Source: JAAYUD01 sp041907665 (GTDB lineage: Bacteria; Bacteroidota; Bacteroidia; Bacteroidales; Bacteroidaceae). From it: a stretch of 64,000 nt of DNA. Below, one piece after another: positions 7,950 through 15,862 of the stretch; position 1 is the first letter of the stretch, and every line of letters starts with the position of its first letter. The position numbers were made by a program, and so were the translations under genes. The notes under the pieces are model-generated. The model saw nothing but the letters and a program-made list of their open reading frames with translations. It made no database searches and had not been told where the DNA came from. The stretch covers positions 41,760-105,759 of the forward strand of contig JAYRGW010000005.1 of NCBI GenBank assembly GCA_041907665.1, read 5' to 3'.

Positions 7950-9347
7950 ATGAATACATTATTCGATAAGATTTGGGACGCACACGTTGTACAAAAAGTA
8001 GAAGACGGCCCTACACAACTGTATATAGATAGACTCTATTGCCACGAAGTAACCAGTCCGCAAGCTTTTGCCGGATTAAGAGAAAGAGGATTAAAATGCT
8101 TCCGCCCGAAACAAGTTTTTTGCATGCCCGATCATAATACACCTACTCACGATCAAGACAAGCCGATAGCCGACCCTATATCAAAGAAGCAAGTAGATAC
8201 GCTAGCAAAGAATGCCGATGATTTCGGACTATCGCACTATGGAATGATGAACCCAAAGAATGGTATTATCCATGTAGTAGGTCCCGAAAGAGGATTAACC
8301 TTACCTGGCATGACCATTGTTTGCGGTGACTCGCACACCTCGACCCACGGTGCAATGGGTGCAGTTGCTTTTGGTATTGGTACCAGCGAAGTAGAGATGG
8401 TACTAGCCTCACAATGTATTCTACAAGCCAAACCCAAAAGCATGCGAATCACTATTGCCGGAACGCTCCAAACGGGTGTTACCGCAAAAGATATGGCTCT
8501 CTACTTAATGTCTAAGATGACAACAAGCGGCGCGACAGGATATTTTGTAGAATATGCCGGCGAAGCTGTACGCAATCTGTCAATGGAAGGACGCCTCACG
8601 CTATGCAACCTTTCTATTGAAATGGGTGCACGAGGTGGAATGGTTGCACCGGACGAAAAGACCTTCGCATATATCAAAGGAAAAGAATATGCTCCAACAG
8701 GCGACGCTTGGAACAAGGCGTTAGCTTACTGGGAAACTTTAAAGAGCGACGAGGATGCTATATTCGACAAAGAAGTTGTTTTCCAAGCTAAAGATATTGA
8801 GCCGATGATAACCTACGGAACAAACCCCGGAATGGGTATGGGCATTAATCAGCACATTCCTACCGAAGAAACAATATCGAAAGAAGGACGCGATTCATTT
8901 AATAAGGCTTTAAACTATATGGGGTTCAAACCCGGAGATTCTCTATTGGGCAAGAAAATAGATTATGTTTTCCTCGGCAGCTGTACTAATGGACGGATTG
9001 AAGACTTTCGTGCATTCACATCGTATGTCAAAGGAAAACACAAAGCCGACAACGTTATCGCTTGGATTGTTCCCGGTTCGTGGGAAGTAGACAAACAAAT
9101 CCGCGATGAAGGTTTGGATGTAATACTCAAAGAATCGGGTTTCGCTATACGTCAGCCGGGCTGTTCGGCATGTTTGGCAATGAATGACGACAAGATACCG
9201 GAAGGTAAATATTCGGTATCCACCTCGAACAGAAACTTCGAAGGACGTCAAGGCCCTGGTGCCCGCACTTTACTGGCTAGTCCGCTTGTTGCAGCAGCAG
9301 CAGCTATCACGGGTGTTATCACCGATCCAAGAGATTTTATAAAATAA
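7950..9347 (+). CDS. leuC: 3-isopropylmalate dehydratase large subunit
   Basis: A 465-residue aconitase-family subunit that carries the [4Fe-4S] cluster and, with LeuD, isomerises 2-isopropylmalate to 3-isopropylmalate. Cluster-ligand motifs are visible as GSCTNGR and, later, PGCSACL with its CxxC pair. The early CGDSHTSTHGA motif is also diagnostic. The length matches bacterial LeuC. It starts 6 bases after leuA, and leuD follows after 69 bases. Confidence 0.96.
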   Translation: MNTLFDKIWDAHVVQKVEDGPTQLYIDRLYCHEVTSPQAFAGLRERGLKCFRPKQVFCMPDHNTPTHDQDKPIADPISKKQVDTLAKNADDFGLSHYGMMNPKNGIIHVVGPERGLTLPGMTIVCGDSHTSTHGAMGAVAFGIGTSEVEMVLASQCILQAKPKSMRITIAGTLQTGVTAKDMALYLMSKMTTSGATGYFVEYAGEAVRNLSMEGRLTLCNLSIEMGARGGMVAPDEKTFAYIKGKEYAPTGDAWNKALAYWETLKSDEDAIFDKEVVFQAKDIEPMITYGTNPGMGMGINQHIPTEETISKEGRDSFNKALNYMGFKPGDSLLGKKIDYVFLGSCTNGRIEDFRAFTSYVKGKHKADNVIAWIVPGSWEVDKQIRDEGLDVILKESGFAIRQPGCSACLAMNDDKIPEGKYSVSTSNRNFEGRQGPGARTLLASPLVAAAAAITGVITDPRDFIK

Positions 9348-9416
9348 GTTCTATTCACTACGCAAAGCTTATATGACAAACAGATATAATGCCTTTGAGA
9401 CAAAAAAGATAAAACG

Positions 9417-10013
9417 ATGAAAGAAAAATTTAATATACTGACATCAACGTGTGTGCCTCTTCCCCTTCAAAATGTTGACACAGACCAAATCATTCCTGCT
9501 CGTTTTCTAAAAGCGACAGACAAAAAAGGATTCGGCGATAATCTATTCCGCGACTGGCGCTACGACAAACAAGGGAACAAAACGCCGTTTGTTCTTAACG
9601 ACCCGACTTATGCTGATAGCAAAGTGCTCGTTGCCGGCAAGAACTTCGGCTCCGGTTCGAGCCGCGAACATGCAGCATGGGCCATTGCCGGATATGGCTT
9701 CCGTGCGGTTATCAGTAGTTTCTTTGCCGATATTTTCCGCAATAATGCGCTGAATAATTTTGTATTGCCCGTTGTTGTAAGTGAACCTTTTCTTGCCGAA
9801 TTGTTCGAGACAATCAAGAACAATCCGAAAGCCACCATCAAGATAGACTTACCTGCTCAGACAGTAACCAATATGACTACAGGAAACAGCGAGAAATTCG
9901 AAATAAATAGCTACAAGAAGCATTGTCTCGAAAACGGGCTGGACGATATAGACTTTCTATTGTCAAACAAAGACAGAATAGAAGATTGGGAGAAAAAACA
10001 TGTACAAGCATAA
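9417..10013 (+). CDS. leuD: 3-isopropylmalate dehydratase small subunit
   Basis: A 198-residue swivel-domain partner of LeuC. The motifs VDTDQIIPARFLK near the N-terminus and NFGSGSSREHA near residue 78 are typical of bacterial LeuD. The length is normal. Its last 14 bases overlap the start of the next gene, a LeuA-like enzyme, which suggests translational coupling. Confidence 0.95.
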   Translation: MKEKFNILTSTCVPLPLQNVDTDQIIPARFLKATDKKGFGDNLFRDWRYDKQGNKTPFVLNDPTYADSKVLVAGKNFGSGSSREHAAWAIAGYGFRAVISSFFADIFRNNALNNFVLPVVVSEPFLAELFETIKNNPKATIKIDLPAQTVTNMTTGNSEKFEINSYKKHCLENGLDDIDFLLSNKDRIEDWEKKHVQA

Positions 10014-11553
10014 ACATCCTCAAATAGAGATAATGGACACAACACTCCGAGATGGTGAACAAACCAGCGGAGTGTCGTTTGTACCACACGAGAAGCTAAT
10101 GATAGCACGCCAGTTGCTCGAGCGAGTCAATGTAGATCGTATAGAAATAGGTTCGGCAAGAGTCTCGGCCGGCGAAATGGATGCTGCGACGATGATTTGC
10201 AAATGGGCAGCCAAACACAATGTGCTGAATAAAGTAGAAATACTTGGTTTCGTTGATGGACATAGTTCCATCGATTGGATAAACAGTGCAGGGTGCAAAA
10301 TCATTAATCTATTGTGCAAAGGTTCGCTTAAGCACTGTACTTACCAATTGCACAAAACATTGGAAGAGCACATTGCAGATGTCAAAGCTTCGGTAGATTA
10401 TGCCGTGTCGCTTGGCATGTCGGTAAACCTATATCTCGAAGACTGGAGTAGCGGGATGCGCGACTCACCGGATTATGTATACGAGCTGATGGACGCTTTA
10501 GTTGAAACACCGATCAAACGCTTTATGCTCCCCGATACGCTTGGTATTCTCAATCCTCTACAAGTGATAGAATATATGAGGAAAATGGTAAAGCGCTACC
10601 CCAAGATTCATTTCGACTTTCATGCACACAACGATTACGATTTGGCAGTCAGCAATGTACTCGCAGCAGTACTGAGTGGATGTAAAGGACTGCACACAAC
10701 GATCAACGGGCTAGGCGAACGTGCAGGAAATGCACCTCTGGCGAGTGTTCAAGCCATTTTGAAAGACCATTTCCAAGCTCTGACACATATTAATGAAGAA
10801 GAGTTGAAAGACATAAGCAATATGGTAGCGTCTTATTCGGGTATAGCTATTTCGCAGAATCAACCGATCGTCGGAGAAAATGTTTTTACCCAAGTTGCCG
10901 GTGTACATGCCGATGGCGACAATAAAAACAATCTCTACTGTAACAACCTGCTCCCCGAACGTTTCGGACGTAAGAGAGAATACGCCTTAGGCAAAACATC
11001 GGGGAAAGCGAATATTCGCAGAAACTTGGAGTATCTGGGATTCGACCTCGACGAAGCATCTATGAAGAAAGTTACGAAGCGTATTACGGAACTTGGAGAT
11101 AAGAAAGAAATTGTGACGAAAGAAGATCTACCTTATATCGTTTCGGATGTGTTGAAACACGACGAGATTAGCAATAAGGTAAAACTGAAAAGCTATTTCG
11201 TCACTTTGACAAAGGGATTACGCCCGGTGGCTACATTGAGTATTGAGATAGAGGGTAAGACATACGAGGCTAATTCTGCCGGAGACGGTCAATATGATGC
11301 TTTTGTGAGAGCGTTGCGCAAAATATACAAAGAAAACTTGGGGCGCAAATTCCCCATGCTGACCAATTACGCGGTAACTATCCCTCCCGGTGGGCGTACA
11401 GATGCTTTTGTACAAACCATCATTATGTGGAGTTTTGAAGGTAAAATATTCCGCACTAGAGGATTGGATGCCGACCAAACGGAAGCGGCCATCAAAGCGA
11501 CAGTCAAAATGCTCAATATTATAGAACCCACTTATGAACAACAAAAAGAATAA
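10000..11553 (+). CDS. Second LeuA-family synthase (2-isopropylmalate or citramalate synthase)
   Basis: A 517-residue paralogue of LeuA with the same plan: TIM-barrel motifs MDTTLRDGEQTSG at residues 12-24, FHAHNDYDLA near 206, GLGERAGNAPL near 230, and a C-terminal LeuA-type regulatory domain. It differs from the leuA at 6441 in the active-site surroundings, for example TSGVSF in place of VPGCQL after the RDGEQ motif. Citramalate synthase, which makes isoleucine from pyruvate and feeds the same LeuC/LeuD/LeuB steps, would explain a second copy inside this operon. That is inference; the substrate cannot be read from sequence alone. ATG 10000 overlaps leuD by 14 bases. Confidence 0.85.
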   Translation: MYKHKHPQIEIMDTTLRDGEQTSGVSFVPHEKLMIARQLLERVNVDRIEIGSARVSAGEMDAATMICKWAAKHNVLNKVEILGFVDGHSSIDWINSAGCKIINLLCKGSLKHCTYQLHKTLEEHIADVKASVDYAVSLGMSVNLYLEDWSSGMRDSPDYVYELMDALVETPIKRFMLPDTLGILNPLQVIEYMRKMVKRYPKIHFDFHAHNDYDLAVSNVLAAVLSGCKGLHTTINGLGERAGNAPLASVQAILKDHFQALTHINEEELKDISNMVASYSGIAISQNQPIVGENVFTQVAGVHADGDNKNNLYCNNLLPERFGRKREYALGKTSGKANIRRNLEYLGFDLDEASMKKVTKRITELGDKKEIVTKEDLPYIVSDVLKHDEISNKVKLKSYFVTLTKGLRPVATLSIEIEGKTYEANSAGDGQYDAFVRALRKIYKENLGRKFPMLTNYAVTIPPGGRTDAFVQTIIMWSFEGKIFRTRGLDADQTEAAIKATVKMLNIIEPTYEQQKE

Positions 11554-11568
11554 GACAATAAAACAGCT

Positions 11569-12285
11569 ATGATGGATAACGTTACTGAATTTGATGCGGC
11601 AAAAAGCAATGTAGAAATAAAAAAACAGTTCGATCGCGTATCAAGACAATATGATGCACAGCGTCATACTTTAGTACCCTGTTTTGACGACTTCTATGCC
11701 GTTGCCGTTGAGAATTTAAATTTTCCCACTACATCATCTCCGCGAATCTTAGACCTAGGAGCAGGTACGGGGTTGCTTTCTCAGAAGATTCTGGAACTCT
11801 ATCCCAAAGCTCAGCTTACATTGGTCGACTTGTCTGAAAAGATGCTCGATATTGCTCGTTTAAGATTTGAGGGTCTTCCCAATGTAACCATCAAGCAAGC
11901 CGATTTCACAACCTTCGAGATGGAAATAAACAGTTACGATGCCATCGTTTCTTCATTAGCCATTCATCATTTGACAGATGACAATAAACGGTTGCTTTAT
12001 AACAGAATACATCCAGCGCTGAAACCCGATGGATTGTTTGTAAACGCCGAACAGATATTGGCAGACAACGATTTCATGCAAGACCTCTATCACAAACAAT
12101 GGTGCAACAAGATAGAGCATTCCACCCTCAGCCGTCAAGAAATAAATGCATCATACGAACGTATCAAATTGGACAAAAGAGCAACAATCTCTGCCCAATT
12201 GAATTGGCTCAAAGATGCAGGCTTCAGCCAAACAGATTGTTTATACAAATATTACTATTTTGCAGTCCTTTGGGCTATGAAATAA
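11569..12285 (+). CDS. Class I SAM-dependent methyltransferase
   Basis: A 238-residue soluble protein with motif I LDLGAGTGLLSQKI near residues 64-77, an acidic motif II (LTLVDLSEKML) and a later DAIVSSLAIHHL strand, a typical small-molecule methyltransferase fold. The target is unknown. It starts 15 bases after the LeuA paralogue and ends 32 bases before leuB, so it is embedded in the leucine operon with no obvious link to leucine chemistry. Two ATG codons sit in tandem at 11569 and 11572, and either could start it. It could instead modify a pathway acid or an RNA. Confidence 0.85.
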   Translation: MMDNVTEFDAAKSNVEIKKQFDRVSRQYDAQRHTLVPCFDDFYAVAVENLNFPTTSSPRILDLGAGTGLLSQKILELYPKAQLTLVDLSEKMLDIARLRFEGLPNVTIKQADFTTFEMEINSYDAIVSSLAIHHLTDDNKRLLYNRIHPALKPDGLFVNAEQILADNDFMQDLYHKQWCNKIEHSTLSRQEINASYERIKLDKRATISAQLNWLKDAGFSQTDCLYKYYYFAVLWAMK

Positions 12286-12317
12286 TTGATTAACCGAATA
12301 ATAAAATAAGAACAAAG

Positions 12318-13379
12318 ATGAATTTTAAAATTGCAGTATTGCCAGGAGATGGCATTGGTCCCGAAATATCAACAGTCGGCGTAAACATCATGTCTGCCGT
12401 TTGTGACAAATTCGGGCACAAGGTAAATTACGAATATGCCATCTGTGGAGCAGATGCTATAGACAAAGTAGGCAATCCCTTTCCCAATTCAACTTATCAG
12501 ACTTGTAAAGATGCCGATGCAGTGTTATTCTCGGCTGTAGGCGATCCGAAGTTTGATAATGATCCGACAGCCAAGGTTCGTCCCGAACAAGGATTATTGG
12601 CCATGCGCAAACAACTAGGACTTTATGCCAATATTCGCCCCATACAGACATTCAAATGTTTACTTCACAAATCGCCACTCCGCATGGAACTGGTAGAAGG
12701 TGCAGACTTCCTTTGTATACGAGAGCTGACAGGAGGCATGTATTTCGGAGAAAAATATCAAGACAACGACAAAGCATACGATACCAACATGTATACTCGC
12801 CCCGAAATTGAGCGTATTTTGAAAGTAGGCTTTGAATATGCCATGAAACGCAATAAACATCTCACTGTTGTAGACAAGGCCAATGTACTTGCCAGTAGCC
12901 GCCTGTGGAGACAAATTGCACAAGAGATGGCACCCAAACATCCGGAAGTGAACATGGACTATATGTATGTGGACAATGCTGCAATGCGTATGATTCAAGA
13001 GCCTAAATTCTTTGATGTAATAGTTACAGAGAACACCTTTGGAGATATACTTACCGACGAAGGATCTTGCATTAGCGGATCAATGGGCTTGCTTCCTTCG
13101 GCATCTATCGGCGAAAGCACTCCTGTCTTCGAGCCTATTCACGGTTCGTGGCCACAAGCAAAAGGATTGAATATTGCCAATCCGCTGGCACAAATACTTT
13201 CTGTTGCAATGCTATTCGAGTATTTTGACCTGAAAGAAGAGGGTACATTAATTCGCAAAGCGGTAAACGCATCTCTGGATGAAAACGTACGTACTCCAGA
13301 AATTCAGATCGAAGGTGGAGCAAAATACGGGACTAAAGAAGTAGGTGAATGGATTGTTGACTATATCAACAGACAATAA
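12318..13379 (+). CDS. leuB: 3-isopropylmalate dehydrogenase
   Basis: A 353-residue NAD-dependent beta-decarboxylating dehydrogenase that yields 2-ketoisocaproate. It shows the N-terminal LPGDGIGPE motif, the substrate-binding GGMYFGE stretch, and the family signature NTFGDILTDEGSCISGSMGLLPSASI near residues 238-263. The length is normal. It closes the leucine operon. No classic T-run terminator follows; instead a twin palindrome begins about 75 bases after the stop. Confidence 0.96.
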   Translation: MNFKIAVLPGDGIGPEISTVGVNIMSAVCDKFGHKVNYEYAICGADAIDKVGNPFPNSTYQTCKDADAVLFSAVGDPKFDNDPTAKVRPEQGLLAMRKQLGLYANIRPIQTFKCLLHKSPLRMELVEGADFLCIRELTGGMYFGEKYQDNDKAYDTNMYTRPEIERILKVGFEYAMKRNKHLTVVDKANVLASSRLWRQIAQEMAPKHPEVNMDYMYVDNAAMRMIQEPKFFDVIVTENTFGDILTDEGSCISGSMGLLPSASIGESTPVFEPIHGSWPQAKGLNIANPLAQILSVAMLFEYFDLKEEGTLIRKAVNASLDENVRTPEIQIEGGAKYGTKEVGEWIVDYINRQ

Positions 13380-13455
13380 AAGGCCTTTTACCGACAAGAA
13401 GCTTGTATAATCATCAACTCTTCTTGACGTTGTAATAATTGCGTATTGATCATTC

Positions 13456-13531
13456 TTGCGACTCACGCCCGTGAGTCGGAAAAAACATAAGGACGAAACT
13501 TGCGACTCACGGGCGTGAGTCGCAAGTTTCG
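13456..13531. repeat. Twin palindrome element between convergent genes
   Basis: Two self-palindromic blocks, centred on cgactcacgcccgtgagtcg (13459-13478) and cgactcacgggcgtgagtcg (13503-13522), are exact reverse complements of each other over 23 bases (13456-13478 with 13503-13525). The second is extended to an 18-bp-arm hairpin at 13494-13531. The spacer contains CATAAGGACGAAA, a motif also found in a long hairpin at 63430-63491. The core CTCAC-N4-GTGAG is shared with the array at 2919-3002. It lies between leuB and the aldolase gene, which converge. Confidence 0.8.
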
Positions 13532-13600
13532 TATGTACATCACAGGGACAAGTTACTGAAGTCGTCGAATAAGAATAAGCATCTATCAACAACGTTTCGG

Positions 13601-14257
13601 CTACTTGTTCACTCGTTTATAATCCTCCAGAAACTTTTGCAAACCGCTATCAGTTAATGGATGATTCAACAATCCTTTGATGGCGGATAGAGGACAAGTT
13701 GCGACATCGGCTCCGACTTCGATGCACTGAATAATGTGATGGGTATGGCGAATTGAAGCAGCCAGCACCTGCGTCTTATAATCATAAGTACGATACATCT
13801 TCACGATATCTGCAACGAGGGCCATTCCATCTTCACTGATATCATCGAGACGACCAACAAAAGGCGACACATAAGTAGCACCCGCCTTAGCAGCAAGAAG
13901 CGCTTGACCTAATGAAAACACAAGCGTACAATTAGTACGGATCTTCATCTCGGTAAATTTTGTGATTGCTTTGATACCATCGAGTATACAAGGCACTTTC
14001 ACAACAATGTGAGGTGAAAGTGAAGCAAGCTTTTGTCCCTCGCGAATCATACCTTCATAATCGGTGGAAATAACTTCGGCACTGACATCTCCTTTTACAA
14101 TATTGCAAATCTCCACATAATGTGCATATTGATTCGCAACACCCGAAATACCTTCTTTTGCCATTAATGACGGGTTGGTAGTAACCCCATCGAGAATGCC
14201 CATTGCTGCGGCTTCTCTGATCTGATCCAAATTAGCAGTATCCAAAAAGAACTTCAT
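13601..14257 (-). CDS. fsa: Fructose-6-phosphate aldolase / short transaldolase family
   Basis: A 218-residue TIM-barrel class I aldolase of the small TalC/FSA subfamily, about two-thirds the length of classic transaldolase. The N-terminal FLDTANLDQIREA and DGVTTNPSLMAKEG are family signatures. The Schiff-base lysine is expected at Lys87 in HIVVKVP. Whether it works as fructose-6-phosphate aldolase or true transaldolase cannot be settled here. It lies downstream of hisS, but a terminator at 14291-14330 separates them. Confidence 0.9.
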   Translation of the reverse strand: MKFFLDTANLDQIREAAAMGILDGVTTNPSLMAKEGISGVANQYAHYVEICNIVKGDVSAEVISTDYEGMIREGQKLASLSPHIVVKVPCILDGIKAITKFTEMKIRTNCTLVFSLGQALLAAKAGATYVSPFVGRLDDISEDGMALVADIVKMYRTYDYKTQVLAASIRHTHHIIQCIEVGADVATCPLSAIKGLLNHPLTDSGLQKFLEDYKRVNK

Positions 14258-14290
14258 GATATAAGATTTTTATAGGTTAAAAGAGAAATA

Positions 14291-14330
14291 TATAAAAAGT
14301 CGGGAGTTTGAAAACACAAAACTCCCGACT
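14291..14330 (-). terminator. Terminator of hisS
   Basis: A 12-bp perfect stem, 14298-14309 with 14319-14330 (AGTCGGGAGTTT type), with a nine-base loop. On the minus strand it is followed by TTTTATA. It lies 15 bases past the hisS stop. Confidence 0.85.
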
Positions 14331-14344
14331 CTATACAGTTTTAA

Positions 14345-15706
14345 TTATTGAATGGCTGCTACGAGTTCATCGGCAGTCAATAGTTGCTGCTCACCCGTTA
14401 CCATATTTTTCAACGTGAGTTTGTGTTCATTCATTTCATTCTCGCCAATGATTGCTACAAATGGAATATTCTTCGAGTTGGCATAACCCATTTGTTTCTT
14501 CATCTTCACCGAGTCAGGATAAATTTCTGCTGCAATACCGGCTTGCCTTACTTTTAATAACAGAGGCAATGAATAAGCAGCTTCTTTCTCTCCAAAGTTT
14601 GTAAACAACAATCGAGTGCGGCATACCGCTTCTTCGGGATATAGATTGAGCTGATTGAGTACATCAAATATACGATCGGCACCAAACGAAATGCCGACAC
14701 CCGATACACCAGGCATACCAAATACACCCGTCAGATTGTCGTAACGTCCACCACCGGTAATACTTCCAATCTCTACATCAAGAGCTTTCACTTCGAAAAT
14801 AGCTCCGGTATAATAATTCAATCCTCTAGCCAGTGTCAAATCAAACTCAACCAGGTTAGTCAGATTCATCTGGGCAAGAGTATGGAAAATGAACTTGCAT
14901 TCTTCAATACCTTTCATTCCAGTTTCGCTGGCTGCAAGAATATTTTCCAGAGTGTTCATCTTCTCGTCGTTGGTTCCCGACAATTTAATGATCGGCTGCA
15001 ATTTTTCAATTGCTTCCTTACTAATGCCTTTCTCTGCCAACTCGGCATTCACATTATCCAAGCCTATTTTATCGAGTTTATCGATAGCGACAGTAATATC
15101 TACAATCTTATCGGCTTCATTTATCACCTCGGCAATACCCGAAAGTATCTTGCGATTGTTTATCTTAATATTGACGCGCACTCCGAAACGAGTGAATACG
15201 GTGTCAATGATTTGCATCAGTTCTACTTCATTGAGCAACGAATCACTACCTACGACATCGGCATCGCACTGATAAAACTCACGATAGCGTCCTTTTTGTG
15301 GACGATCGGCACGCCATACCGGCTGTATCTGATAGCGTTTGAAAGGGAATGTTATCTCATCACGGTGCATCACCACATATCGAGCGAAAGGAACTGTCAA
15401 GTCGTAACGTAATCCTTTTTCGCACAAGCGTGATGCCATCTTCAATGAATCACGAGAGAGCAAATCCTCATCACTGATTTTAGAAAAGTAATCACCCGAA
15501 TTTAATATTTTAAACAGAAGTTTATCGCCTTCTTCGCCGTACTTGCCCATCAGGGTAGAAAGCATTTCCATGGACGGTGTTTCTATTTGTTCAAAACCGT
15601 ACAAACGGTAAACGTCACAAATAGTATTAAAAATATAATTCCGTTTCGCCATTTCAACAGGCGAAAAATCGCGCGTTCCTTTTGGAATACTTGGTTTTAC
15701 TGTCAT
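14345..15706 (-). CDS. hisS: Histidyl-tRNA synthetase
   Basis: A 453-residue class II aminoacyl-tRNA synthetase that charges tRNA-His. Motif 2 is visible as GRYREFYQCDADVVG near residues 128-142, and the HisRS-specific RGLNYYTGAIFEV near residue 295. The C-terminal anticodon-binding domain begins near residue 355. The N-terminal KPSIPKGTRDFSP is characteristic. A TAATTTTG box lies 27 bases upstream, and a strong terminator follows. Confidence 0.96.
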   Translation of the reverse strand: MTVKPSIPKGTRDFSPVEMAKRNYIFNTICDVYRLYGFEQIETPSMEMLSTLMGKYGEEGDKLLFKILNSGDYFSKISDEDLLSRDSLKMASRLCEKGLRYDLTVPFARYVVMHRDEITFPFKRYQIQPVWRADRPQKGRYREFYQCDADVVGSDSLLNEVELMQIIDTVFTRFGVRVNIKINNRKILSGIAEVINEADKIVDITVAIDKLDKIGLDNVNAELAEKGISKEAIEKLQPIIKLSGTNDEKMNTLENILAASETGMKGIEECKFIFHTLAQMNLTNLVEFDLTLARGLNYYTGAIFEVKALDVEIGSITGGGRYDNLTGVFGMPGVSGVGISFGADRIFDVLNQLNLYPEEAVCRTRLLFTNFGEKEAAYSLPLLLKVRQAGIAAEIYPDSVKMKKQMGYANSKNIPFVAIIGENEMNEHKLTLKNMVTGEQQLLTADELVAAIQ

Positions 15707-15732
15707 CGTACTTAGTCTATATTAATATGTTG

Positions 15733-15740
15733 CAAAATTA
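15733..15740 (-). promoter_or_regulatory. -7 box upstream of hisS
   Basis: The minus strand reads TAATTTTG, a perfect TAnnTTTG match, 27 bases before the hisS ATG. Confidence 0.45.
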
Positions 15741-15862
15741 ATAATATTTTCTCTGAGTAAAGTCTATTTAGTTGATATTTTAGAATAATATCCCCATTTA
15801 TGAGGATTGTTTGGCTATTCTATTTATTGTTCCTTTGCACTCGGAAACAATTATTAAATACA

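Noticed and set aside
14882..15412. 176-codon open frame antisense to hisS
   Set aside because: It lies entirely within the well-supported hisS gene and resembles no protein family.
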